64,000 nt of DNA from Pseudomonas sp. BSw22131. GTDB taxonomy: Bacteria > Pseudomonadota > Gammaproteobacteria > Pseudomonadales > Pseudomonadaceae. The notes beneath the pieces were generated by a model, which was not told the origin of the DNA, did not search any database, and saw only the letters and a list, made by a program, of their open reading frames with translations. Numbering within the stretch: the stretch's first letter is position 1; each line of letters starts with the position of its first letter. This document shows, piece after piece, positions 16,106 through 23,412 of the stretch. Both the position numbers and the translations under genes were made by a program. The stretch spans positions 434,001-498,000 of the forward strand of contig NZ_CP113949.1 in assembly GCF_026810445.1 (NCBI RefSeq), written 5' to 3'.

Positions 16106-16300
16106 TTGGAAGACATTCGTTGCGGTCAATGCTGTCGAAAACTCGCTGCGGTCAGCGGGTTCGTTGAGTTACAAATCAAGTGCCCGCGCTGTCGGACACT
16201 GAATCACTTGAGGGCCACGAGCCTCCTTCCAGAACGCCAAGAGCATCCCACCACTGGAACACCTGGATGCCCACCATTGGAAGCCTGTTCGCAGGCATAG
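16106..16300 (+). CDS. com: Com-like zinc-finger translational regulator
   Basis: A 64-residue protein starting at TTG 16106. The opening IRCGQCCRKLAAVSGFVELQIKCPRC follows the Com pattern of phage Mu (IRC..C...L.......l.ikCpRC), with two CxxC pairs for one zinc. In Mu, Com binds the mom mRNA and opens a hairpin that hides the ribosome binding site. Here com overlaps the start of a DNA methyltransferase gene by 34 bases in another frame, the same layout as com-mom, and a hairpin over the methyltransferase ribosome binding site is visible. The regulatory role is therefore inferred with fair confidence. Confidence 0.8.
   Translation: MEDIRCGQCCRKLAAVSGFVELQIKCPRCRTLNHLRATSLLPERQEHPTTGTPGCPPLEACSQA
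16227..16259 (+). promoter_or_regulatory. Hairpin over methyltransferase ribosome binding site
   Basis: TTCCAG at 16227-16232 is complementary to CTGGAA at 16254-16259. The second arm includes GGAA, the likely Shine-Dalgarno sequence for the ATG at 16267, eight bases away. The stem is short (6 bp, 21-base loop), so it would need help from protein binding or further structure. By analogy with Mu mom, Com could control access to this site. Complementarity is seen; the switch is inferred. Confidence 0.4.
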
Positions 16301-17112
16301 GAGGTTTTGATGTCGGATTCGAAAGCGCGGGCTACCGCACAGCCTGGCAAGTTGAGCTCAACCCATTTAACCGGGCTGTGCTTGCCGATCGATTTCCACA
16401 TGCCCACCAGTTCGAAGACGTCCGCGACTGCGGTGCGCACAACCTTTCCCCCGTTGACGTCATCACCGGAGGATTCCCCTGCCAAGACATCAGCCTCGCC
16501 GGCGCTCGATATTCAAACCGAGAAAAGCGCGGACTGCGAGGCGAACGCAGCGGCCTGTTTTGGGAGGTCATACGTATTCTCAAAGAAATACAACCCAGGT
16601 GGGTGGTGCTTGAGAATGTCGTTAACCTGCTCGCTGTCAACGATAGCGAAGACTTTGAAACAGTCATCCGGGCCCTTGCGGACTGCGGGTATGTGGGATT
16701 CTGGCGAGTGCTTAATGCTCAATATTTCGGAGTGCCCCAGCAACGTCGCCGCATATTCCTGGTCGCGGGTCTTGGACGAATGCCCCCCATGGAGTTCTTG
16801 GCTGACGCCGCGCCAGTGGACGCAGTACCTCCAGCGTCTGGGTCGATCCAGTGGCCACTGCAAGCGGATGCCTGGGCTTCCCATACTCTCCTGGCAAACA
16901 AAGCAGGATCACAGATCACTATGGGCTGTACCACTTTCGTCGCTGAGCCGAACAGATGGGATCAGATGGTTGAGCGGCAGCGAGCGTCTGAAACTGATGG
17001 GCTTTGCCTCGGACTGGATGCGGCCAACCTTGCGGAGGCTTTCAGTGCCGGAAACGCCGTCGTGCCGCAGGTCGCGGAGTGGATTGGTAGGCAGCTGATC
17101 CAGCAGACATAG
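16267..17112 (+). CDS. dcm: Cytosine-5 DNA methyltransferase
   Basis: A 281-residue C5 methyltransferase starting at ATG 16267, directly before motif I (SLFAGIGGFDVGFESAGY). Other motifs in order: PCQ with catalytic Cys72 (GGFPCQDIS), ENV with Glu116 (VVLENV), QRRR (VPQQRRRIF), and motif X near the end (GNAVVPQVAEWIGRQL). The variable target-recognition region (about 180-240) is short, so the enzyme is compact. It methylates C5 of cytosine in an unknown short site. An earlier in-frame ATG at 16180 lies within com and gives an unrelated N-terminus. No restriction partner is present: an orphan, phage-carried modification enzyme. Confidence 0.9.
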   Translation: MPTIGSLFAGIGGFDVGFESAGYRTAWQVELNPFNRAVLADRFPHAHQFEDVRDCGAHNLSPVDVITGGFPCQDISLAGARYSNREKRGLRGERSGLFWEVIRILKEIQPRWVVLENVVNLLAVNDSEDFETVIRALADCGYVGFWRVLNAQYFGVPQQRRRIFLVAGLGRMPPMEFLADAAPVDAVPPASGSIQWPLQADAWASHTLLANKAGSQITMGCTTFVAEPNRWDQMVERQRASETDGLCLGLDAANLAEAFSAGNAVVPQVAEWIGRQLIQQT

Positions 17113-17221
17113 ATACCGGCATGGCGCATACCCCAGTGCTGATGACTACGAGCTTACCTCCGAATGCATCTTTGACCGATGGCCTCTTGACGTGCCAATG
17201 CTAGCCATGCGCTACTGAGTG

Positions 17222-17358
17222 CTGGGCTTATAGACAGATTTTTTGTCATGTTTCGTGACATTTGAAACCATTGTGTGGGGGAATGCTCACACAGTCTGAC
17301 ATGCTCTACGCTGGGTGATGAATTGTCTGGCGGACGCTAATGAGTGTCTATAAGCCCT
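17222..17358 (+). ncRNA. Retron msr-msd non-coding RNA (Ec67-like)
   Basis: Perfect 13-bp inverted arms GGGCTTATAGACA (a1, 17224-17236) and TGTCTATAAGCCC (a2, 17345-17357) enclose about 108 bases, directly upstream of a retron reverse transcriptase. After a1 comes GATTTTTT, as in Ec67 (CAGATTTG); the G at 17237 is the likely branching guanosine. Next is a hairpin, TGTCATG / CGTGACA (17244-17250, 17254-17260, loop TTT), as expected for msr. A second stem, TGTGTG / CACACA (17272-17277, 17288-17293), would be the 3' end of the msd DNA. GAGTG just before a2 also matches Ec67 in memory, so reverse transcription should begin near 17343 and yield a DNA of roughly 70 bases. Confidence 0.88.
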
Positions 17359-17379
17359 TCCAATTTCCAAGGACGGCTC

Positions 17380-19125
17380 ATGTCAAAACTTATCCTTTTA
17401 AGAAAAGCTACGTCCATCAGTGACCTCGCGGACATCTTAAATTATGAGCCAAAGTTTTTATCATTTATTGCGTATAAACTTCCTAACCGCTATACAACTT
17501 TCGACATCCCCAAGGCGTCAGGGGGTGTTCGCACCATATCGGCGCCTCGAGCTGAGTTAAAGCTATTACAAAAAAAAGTAGCCGACCTGCTACAGATTGC
17601 CATGGAGGATATCGCCAAAGAGCTTGAGCTTGGATCTTCGCTATCCCATGGATTTAAGCGTGGCCATTCGATAATGACAAACGCCGATGGCCACAAGAAA
17701 AGTAGATTTGTCTTTAATATTGATCTAGAGAACTTTTTTGGATCTATACATCGCGGTCGCGTATTTGGTTTTCTTACAATCAATAAAAGCTTTTCTCTCC
17801 ATCCAAAAGTCGCTAGGATCATCGCCCAAATAGTGTGCCATCAGGACTCTTTGCCACAGGGCAGTCCTTCATCTCCGGTGGTTTCCAATTTAATTGGGCA
17901 TTTGATCGACATTCGCATGGTGCAACTCGCAAAGCAGTACGGTTGTAAGTACTCGCGCTATGCCGATGACATCACCTTTTCAAGTAACAAAAAGCAATTC
18001 CCATCGGAAATTGCTTTTGAAGCTGCACCTGATGTTTGGGAACCTAGTGGCAAACTAATAAAAATAATTCAAAAAAGTGGTTTTGTGGTCAATCCTAAGA
18101 AAACGCGAATGCAGTATAAGTACTCTAGGCAGACTGTTACAGGTCTTGTCGTGAATGGGAAAACCCACACATCCGCTGAGTTTCGAAGAAACGCAAGAGC
18201 CATGGCGCACAGTTTGTTCACGACAGGTTCATTCCACCGCCACCGGCTGACCAGTTCGGTAGCCCCTTTAGACGAGTCAGGTTCTCCGTCGATAAGCCAG
18301 CTCCAAGGGATTCTAAGCTATATCTATATGGTTGATCAGTTTAATGTCAACAAAATTGTCAGCCACAGCACTACTCGGCCAGAGGAAATTCCTCTTTCAG
18401 CTATTGAAAAAACTCATCGCGACTTTCTTTTTTACAAATATTTCTATGCTAGCGCGAAACCAACTATAGTTTGCGAAGGTAAAACAGACAATATTTACCT
18501 AAAATGCGCGATGAAAAAACTCGTTAGAAACTATCCTGAACTCGCTTCAGTTGCGTCAAACAAAGCGAGATCAGTCAAGGTTGACTTTATGAACTATTCA
18601 GCACTTACTCATAGGATGCTGGGGCTTAATGGAGGGGCGGGCAGCATACCTAAGCTTATTAGAAGCTATGCTTCAAGTTGCAGAATCTATAAGCATTCTC
18701 CAGTGTCTCCGACTATTATAGTTGTTGATAATGACTCAGGAACTACAAGCATATTTAATGCGATAAGGGATGAGACCAAGTCAATTTACATGATAACTAC
18801 TCCAAAAGGCCAAGAATTTGATAAATCTCGAAGCTTTTACTACGTTGTGAAGAATTTGTACGTGGTCTTCACACCATTGCTAAACGGTAAAGAATCAAAG
18901 ATGGAAGATTTTTTCGATCAGAAAACTCTAAATCGAAAGATTGGGGGGCGTAAATTCGAAGTTATCACCAAATCATCTAGTGGTTATAGCAAAAATGACT
19001 TTGCACAGAAGATTGTGAAGTCTGATCAGAAAAATGTGGTTTTCAAAAGATTCAAGCCTATTTTGGACGCAATCACCGCAGCGCTTGCCCATTATAAAGC
19101 TGGGGTATTACCTAACTCTCCATAA
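17380..19125 (+). CDS. ret: Retron reverse transcriptase fused to TOPRIM domain (Ec67/Eco2 type)
   Basis: A 581-residue protein starting at ATG 17380, with AAGGA at 17369-17373; an in-frame GTG at 17344 lies inside the retron RNA and is rejected. Reverse transcriptase features: D115 in FNIDLENFF, NAxxH (101-105), PQGSPSSP (159-166), YADD (194-197) and the retron VTG motif (253-255). From about residue 360 a TOPRIM-like domain follows with CEGKTDNIYLK (E366, D370) and VVDND (D450, D452). This architecture and much of the sequence match the Ec67 (Eco2) retron, a phage-defence system in which the TOPRIM part is the effector. The gene is AT-rich against its surroundings, a sign of transfer. Its last 18 bases overlap umuC, read from the other strand. 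Confidence 0.93.
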   Translation: MSKLILLRKATSISDLADILNYEPKFLSFIAYKLPNRYTTFDIPKASGGVRTISAPRAELKLLQKKVADLLQIAMEDIAKELELGSSLSHGFKRGHSIMTNADGHKKSRFVFNIDLENFFGSIHRGRVFGFLTINKSFSLHPKVARIIAQIVCHQDSLPQGSPSSPVVSNLIGHLIDIRMVQLAKQYGCKYSRYADDITFSSNKKQFPSEIAFEAAPDVWEPSGKLIKIIQKSGFVVNPKKTRMQYKYSRQTVTGLVVNGKTHTSAEFRRNARAMAHSLFTTGSFHRHRLTSSVAPLDESGSPSISQLQGILSYIYMVDQFNVNKIVSHSTTRPEEIPLSAIEKTHRDFLFYKYFYASAKPTIVCEGKTDNIYLKCAMKKLVRNYPELASVASNKARSVKVDFMNYSALTHRMLGLNGGAGSIPKLIRSYASSCRIYKHSPVSPTIIVVDNDSGTTSIFNAIRDETKSIYMITTPKGQEFDKSRSFYYVVKNLYVVFTPLLNGKESKMEDFFDQKTLNRKIGGRKFEVITKSSSGYSKNDFAQKIVKSDQKNVVFKRFKPILDAITAALAHYKAGVLPNSP

Positions 19126-20382
19126 CTGATCCAGCTTCGTTGTGTAGCTGCAGCTAATTAATTCCCGCCGCATCTTCCATTCAGGCTCAGTGGGCACACT
19201 CGCAGCCCTTAACGTCCCCCTGCCCCATCGCTCGTTAATCTCATCCAACACCCCCATCACCTTCTCCGCCGCCACCGGCTGCGAAGCCGCAAACAAATCA
19301 TCCGTAAACTCCCCGGGCTGCCGCAGATCCAGCAGCAGCACCTCGGCCTTGCTGTATTTGAACCCCGGCCGGAACAGCCGGTTGACCGCCTCGGTCGCGG
19401 CCTTGGTCATCAGCCGCACGTCGTTGGTGGGGTAAGGCAGCTCAACCAGGGCTGCGTTGGCGTACTTCACTTCTTCGGGATTGAACATGCCGGTGCGGAT
19501 GCTCACGCGGATCTTTTTGCACAACGAGTTCTGTGCCCGGAGCTTCTCGGCGGCGCGCTGGGTGTAGGTGGCCACTGCTTCCTTGATCGGCTCGATCTCG
19601 GTCTGGCGAGTGCCGAACATCCGGCTGCAGCAGATCTCCTGCTTCGGCGGATCAGCCTCTCCCATTTCCAGGCACGGCGTGCCGGCAAGCTCACGGGCGG
19701 TCTTCTCGATCACTACGCTGAATTTCTGCCGCAGCGTCCGGGCATCGGCCTGGGCCAGGTCCATCGCGGTCTTGATGCCCATACTTTCAAGATGCACTTT
19801 CATTTTGCGGCCGACACCCCAAACCTCGCCGACGTCGGTGTTGCGCAAGGTCCAGTCGCGTTTGAAGGGATCGCAGATGTCGACTACACCACCGGTCTTA
19901 TCGAGCAAGCGCTTGGCCGTGTGGTTGGCCAGCTTCGCCAGCGTCTTTGTGTGGGCGATTCCGACCCCCACGGGGATGCCCGTGCGCTTGAAAATCGCCG
20001 CGCGGATCTTTCGGCCGAGCGCGGTCAGATCGCCGGATATGCCGGTGAGGTCTGCGAACGCTTCGTCAATGCTGTAAACCTCCAGCGCAGGCACCATCGA
20101 TTCGATGATGGTCATCACCCGCTCGCTCATGTCGCCGTACAGCGCGTAGTTGCTGCTGAACGCAACCACGCCGTTTTGCCGCAGGTGGTCTTTGATCTGG
20201 AAATACGGCGCGCCCATTTTCACGAACGGCTTGGCGTCGTAGCTGCGGGCGATGACGCAGCCGTCGTTGTTCGACAGCACCACAATCGGTGTCTTCGCCA
20301 GGTCGGGCCGAAAGACCCGCTCACAGCTTGCGTAGAAGCTGTTGCAGTCAATCAGCGCAAAGACCGGCTCAGGCTTTGTCAT
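19108..20382 (-). CDS. umuC: UmuC-like error-prone DNA polymerase V subunit
   Basis: A 424-residue Y-family polymerase. Visible motifs: FALIDCNSFYASCERVFRPDL with the first catalytic Asp, SIDEAFADL (about 102-110) with the second acidic pair, a GIPVGVGIAHTKTLAKLAN finger segment and the helix-hairpin-helix VGRKMKVHLESMG. The C-terminal little-finger and beta-clamp/RecA-binding parts are present; the length equals intact UmuC (422), so the gene is whole. With UmuD' it copies damaged DNA during the SOS response. It overlaps umuD by 14 bases and shares its LexA-controlled promoter. Its 3' end overlaps the retron by 18 bases without truncation. Confidence 0.93.
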   Translation of the reverse strand: MTKPEPVFALIDCNSFYASCERVFRPDLAKTPIVVLSNNDGCVIARSYDAKPFVKMGAPYFQIKDHLRQNGVVAFSSNYALYGDMSERVMTIIESMVPALEVYSIDEAFADLTGISGDLTALGRKIRAAIFKRTGIPVGVGIAHTKTLAKLANHTAKRLLDKTGGVVDICDPFKRDWTLRNTDVGEVWGVGRKMKVHLESMGIKTAMDLAQADARTLRQKFSVVIEKTARELAGTPCLEMGEADPPKQEICCSRMFGTRQTEIEPIKEAVATYTQRAAEKLRAQNSLCKKIRVSIRTGMFNPEEVKYANAALVELPYPTNDVRLMTKAATEAVNRLFRPGFKYSKAEVLLLDLRQPGEFTDDLFAASQPVAAEKVMGVLDEINERWGRGTLRAASVPTEPEWKMRRELISCSYTTKLDQLWRVR

Positions 20383-20800
20383 GGTCGCGGACGCTGTACT
20401 TCACCACACCCCAGATCACCAGCTCGTCGCCTTCCATCACATGACGCGCCGGGTATTTGGGGTTTTCCGACATCAGCACCACTTCGTTCTCACGCATGTG
20501 CAGGCGCTTGCACACGGGTTCCGAGTTGATTGCCGCGATGACGATGTCGCCATGCTCGGCGTACAGGCTGCGGTCCACGATCACCAGGTCACCGCAATAA
20601 ATGCCCGCGCCCTGCATGCTGTCGCCTTCGATTTTCACCAGGTACACGTGGGGCGCACGGATCTCGAACAGCTCGTCCAGCGAGATGTGCTTTTCGATGT
20701 GATCCGCTGCCGGCGACGGGAAGCCAGCCGGCACCTGAAAGGAATAAAGCGGCAGCTGTTCGCCGCCGTTCGACAATGGGCCAATGAGGGTGACGCTCAT
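20369..20800 (-). CDS. umuD: UmuD-like SOS peptidase (S24)
   Basis: A 143-residue LexA-like peptidase. A self-cleavage bond Ala25-Gly26 (VPAGFPSPA), nucleophile Ser61 (EGDSM) and general base Lys98 (PVCKR) are all in place, as in E. coli UmuD (Cys24-Gly25, Ser60, Lys97). RecA-stimulated cleavage gives UmuD', the partner of UmuC in polymerase V. The gene starts at the ATG at 20798-20800; a LexA box lies 24-39 bases upstream. Gene order and overlap with umuC make a single operon. Confidence 0.93.
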   Translation of the reverse strand: MSVTLIGPLSNGGEQLPLYSFQVPAGFPSPAADHIEKHISLDELFEIRAPHVYLVKIEGDSMQGAGIYCGDLVIVDRSLYAEHGDIVIAAINSEPVCKRLHMRENEVVLMSENPKYPARHVMEGDELVIWGVVKYSVRDHDKA

Positions 20801-20823
20801 GATGCGAACCTTGATTTGAGTAA

Positions 20824-20839
20824 CTGTACGTATATACAG
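20824..20839. promoter_or_regulatory. LexA (SOS) box of umuDC
   Basis: CTGTACGTATATACAG agrees with the CTGT-N8-ACAG LexA operator and matches 14 of 16 bases of CTGTATATATATACAG. It lies between umuD (minus strand, start at 20800) and the SRAP gene (plus strand, start at 20900), so it could control both directions, though the umuDC promoter is the nearer. Confidence 0.9.
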
Positions 20840-20899
20840 TTAACGATCTTGGCCCGGCGCGGTCAATCTCGTATGTAGGAAATTTCGACGGGTGACACC

Positions 20900-21595
20900 A
20901 TGTGCGGACGCTACTCGATCTACGAATCCATGGACCACTACCTCAAGGAGCTTGCGCCAAAGCAGTTGGTGATCAATGGCTACGATCTTTGGCCGGTCGA
21001 GCGCTACAACGTCGCGCCGACGACACGCGTGGAAATCATCCGGGCTGCCGGCGATGGACTGAGCATCGACAAGGTGCGCTGGGGCTGGTCGCCGTTCTGG
21101 GCCAAAGGCAAGCGGCCGGACCCGATCAATGCGCGAGTCGAAACGGTCATGACGGGCAAGTTTTTCAAGGAGCTCTGGCCGCACGGCCGATCACTGGCGC
21201 CTGCCAACGGCTGGTTTGAATGGGTGAAAGACCCGACCGATCCGAAGAAAAAGCAGCCGTATTTCATCCGCCTTAAAAGCCAGGCGCCGATGTTCTTTGC
21301 GGCGCTTTCCCAAGTGCGGCCCGGGCCAGGGTTGGAGGCAAACGATGCGGATGGCTTCGTGATCATCACGGCAGCGAGCGATGCGGGGATGGTAGACATC
21401 CACGACCGCAGGCCGCTGGTGTTGTCGCCGGAGATGGCGCGGGAGTGGGTGGAACCGGACCTATCAGCAGCCAGGGCGGAAGAAATCGCACGCAATGGCT
21501 GCAGACCGACCGATGACTTTGAGTGGTTTACGGTCGGGAGAGAGGTAGGAAATGTTCGAAATCAGGGGGCGCATCTAATTTCGCGTACCGGATAA
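20900..21595 (+). CDS. SRAP/HMCES (YedK-like) abasic-site processing protein
   Basis: A 231-residue SRAP-domain protein. It begins MCGRYSI, where Cys2 becomes the catalytic residue after removal of Met and forms a thiazolidine crosslink with abasic sites in single-stranded DNA. Other family features: [29 protein letters not shown] (the conserved Asn), [12 protein letters not shown] (the conserved Glu region) and the late [10 protein letters not shown] with the conserved His. It shields abasic sites during replication, which fits a place beside the translesion polymerase genes and their LexA box. The 3' end overlaps the convergent acyltransferase gene by 34 bases. Confidence 0.93.
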   Translation: MCGRYSIYESMDHYLKELAPKQLVINGYDLWPVERYNVAPTTRVEIIRAAGDGLSIDKVRWGWSPFWAKGKRPDPINARVETVMTGKFFKELWPHGRSLAPANGWFEWVKDPTDPKKKQPYFIRLKSQAPMFFAALSQVRPGPGLEANDADGFVIITAASDAGMVDIHDRRPLVLSPEMAREWVEPDLSAARAEEIARNGCRPTDDFEWFTVGREVGNVRNQGAHLISRTG

Positions 21596-22356
21596 ACATG
21601 CGTGAAATCACCGTTGGCGTAGCACCCGGTTCGTGTGACAAACAATTTGGAGTAACGGGCCGGTCTGCAGGCGGACTGGTCGAGACGATCAAGAAATGTT
21701 TCTGGGTTGTCCATTGGAAGTCGCTTCAAGTCGGTTACTTCCAACTCCCACCACCGGCTCTTCAACAGCCTTGTGATCAACGCGGGCGGATGTCGAAAAC
21801 GCACCACCTTTGCAGGTACGCCGGCAACAACTGCATAGGCCGGCACATTCTGAGTGACCACTGACTGCGCGGCAATTATCGCGCCGGTACCGACGGATAC
21901 CCCATCAAATAGCATGGCGCCGCGTCCAATCCAAACGTCGTGTCCAACGATTGTGCTACTGCGCTGGCTAACGTAGTGAGTTTGACTATCAGTGTATTGA
22001 AAAGGGTGACTGCTCACCCAGTTGGTAGGGTGTGTGTTTCGACTTTGTCCTATAACCACGTCAGAGCTGATAGAGCAGAACCGTCCGATCGAGGCCACGC
22101 ACGACAGCTGTCCGCCACTGCGAATGTATGTATGAGCGCCGAGGATGAGTTTTTTCGATTCGATGTCCACTCGGCCTAGTAAGACGTTTTCCTCCAGGAC
22201 CAGCTCGGTTTGGGAGGCAAGGGACTTCAAACCTCCGCCAATCTTGCAGCCGTGATTTCTGATCCGGCGTTTCCATTGCAGCCTCTTTAGACCTAACAAA
22301 GTGATCCCCCGTCCCTTCCATGGTGAATGAGGCCCAGTTTTAGCAATTATCGCCAA
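21562..22356 (-). CDS. Left-handed beta-helix (hexapeptide) acyltransferase
   Basis: A 264-residue protein with hexapeptide repeats ([LIV]Gxxxx) over about residues 55-205 and the CatB/xenobiotic acetyltransferase signature: [30 protein letters not shown], with a likely catalytic His, followed by [52 protein letters not shown]. It transfers an acetyl or acyl group from a CoA donor; the acceptor is probably a sugar or antibiotic. Genes of this kind carried near prophages often modify O-antigen, which would change phage adsorption, but that is a guess. Start ATG at 22354-22356. It faces the SRAP gene and ends within it. Confidence 0.85.
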   Translation of the reverse strand: MAIIAKTGPHSPWKGRGITLLGLKRLQWKRRIRNHGCKIGGGLKSLASQTELVLEENVLLGRVDIESKKLILGAHTYIRSGGQLSCVASIGRFCSISSDVVIGQSRNTHPTNWVSSHPFQYTDSQTHYVSQRSSTIVGHDVWIGRGAMLFDGVSVGTGAIIAAQSVVTQNVPAYAVVAGVPAKVVRFRHPPALITRLLKSRWWELEVTDLKRLPMDNPETFLDRLDQSACRPARYSKLFVTRTGCYANGDFTHVYPVREIRCAP

Positions 22357-22937
22357 GACTTTATGTCGGAAGTGTCTGATTGTTTCAGTGATGGCCAGAG
22401 AGTCTCGGATGCTTCAAAGCGGCGAGGCAGGAGGTGCTGAGAAAACCCTCCAGAAAACGCACTGTTCCCCCTCCCGCCGACGGGCTTTGCGTGATTTTTT
22501 TGTGCAAACGCGGGTGTAGTGCAAACGATGCTCCAGCCCAGGCGGGCTGTGGGCCTCTGCAGGGCAGCGCCAATTGCACAGAGTGCAAAGTTTTGCGCAG
22601 AAATGAAGCGCGGTTGCACAGCGGCTAGGGGAGTTGTAACGAAGGGGGCAATGCTGGAAGGCCCGGATTCATTGGGCGAAAAATTGAAAAACATGCAAAA
22701 GGGCGGGTTTTCAAAATCCGTTTCGGTCTTGAAAAGGTCGCAACGGGGGATATGTCATTAATCGAGGCAGGTAGCTTAAATCCAAGCGGGCCGGGGCTTT
22801 CAGGCAGATTTTAAGCAAGCCAGGCTTTGCACGGGATGGCAGACAGTCCGGCCTGAATTGCTTCAATCCCGAGGTGCACAAAAAAAAGGGTCTTCAACGA
22901 GAACGGTTCGCAAGGGTAGGGGTGGAGTTTTGAAAAT
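22357..22937. other. Gene-free stretch upstream of acyltransferase
   Basis: No reading frame here looks like a protein, although a 115-codon minus-strand frame exists over 22347-22694. The stretch around 22430-22640 gave me the impression of a recurrent Pseudomonas sequence, with C-rich runs and a gcgggctgtgggcc segment, but I cannot verify this. It probably holds the acyltransferase promoter on the minus strand. Confidence 0.4.
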
Positions 22938-23214
22938 AGCGATATTAGCTATATGACCTTTCCGACATGCCTGCAAGCCACGGATTTACTGGGGTCAGCG
23001 TATTACATGGCGAAGTAATATTAAGCGATATGAATAGTAATACTTTCCTCAAACCCCTGGATTCATTGGGTTTTAAGAAAGAGATATATAGCTATTGATA
23101 AAGGTAATAATATCGCCAATGTATCGCTTAAATATCGCTTTCCTGAAAATCGCTGAAAGCCTTGTTTGGTAAGGCCTGTAGCCAATTTTCGAGGAGCATA
23201 TTACTAATATCGCT
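22938..23214. repeat. Cluster of TATCGC(T) repeats (iteron-like)
   Basis: Six copies of a short motif, AATATCGCT or close variants, lie in a 277-base gene-free region: inverted at 22938-22946 (AGCGATATT) and 23024-23031, direct at 23110-23116, 23121-23128, 23131-23139, 23146-23154 (AAAATCGCT) and 23206-23214. The three middle copies are spaced about 10-15 bases, close to one helical turn. The region is much more AT-rich than its surroundings. Such spacing suggests binding of a repeated protein: a replication initiator, partition protein, recombinase or phage regulator. No protein partner is identified. Confidence 0.6.
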
Positions 23215-23222
23215 ATTTTTTA

Positions 23223-23262
23223 GCCCCCCCACAAATTTTAGGATTAACCTTCTAGGGGGGGC
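23223..23262. repeat. G/C-run inverted repeat
   Basis: GCCCCCCC (23223-23230) and GGGGGGGC (23255-23262) are perfect complements separated by 24 AT-rich bases. It could be a terminator-like stem without a T-run or a recombination/structural element at the end of the repeat cluster. Confidence 0.5.
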
Positions 23263-23376
23263 GCTGGTGTTGTATCACCAAATGCAAAGTCATTGCTGAT
23301 GTCAGTCTTTAACCCGGGTCCTGTGTGGTGCATGCAAGGTAACCCTGCTGAGGGCGTCGAATGAGAGGCAAAGAAA

Positions 23377-23396
23377 AAGGCACCGATGGGTGCCTT
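23377..23396 (-). terminator. Rho-independent terminator after the PanT-like gene
   Basis: AAGGCACC / GGTGCCTT form an 8-bp stem; on the minus strand it is followed by TTTTTCTTT. It lies 16 bases beyond the stop codon of the small membrane-protein gene and should end the two-gene transcript. Confidence 0.8.
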
Positions 23397-23412
23397 CTTG
23401 GTTTCTCACTAC

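Noticed and set aside
16307..17098. A 263-codon open frame on the plus strand in another phase of the methyltransferase gene
   Set aside because: It lies wholly inside the gene with all C5 methyltransferase motifs, and its own translation has no family likeness.
17113..17221. Part of the retron RNA gap as a small coding gene
   Set aside because: No start with a ribosome binding site and no meaningful frame; best read as leader or promoter sequence before the retron RNA.
17344..17379. GTG start for the retron reverse transcriptase
   Set aside because: It lies in the a2 arm of the retron RNA, has no ribosome binding site, and adds 12 residues not found in Ec67-type proteins. The ATG at 17380 has AAGGA at good distance.
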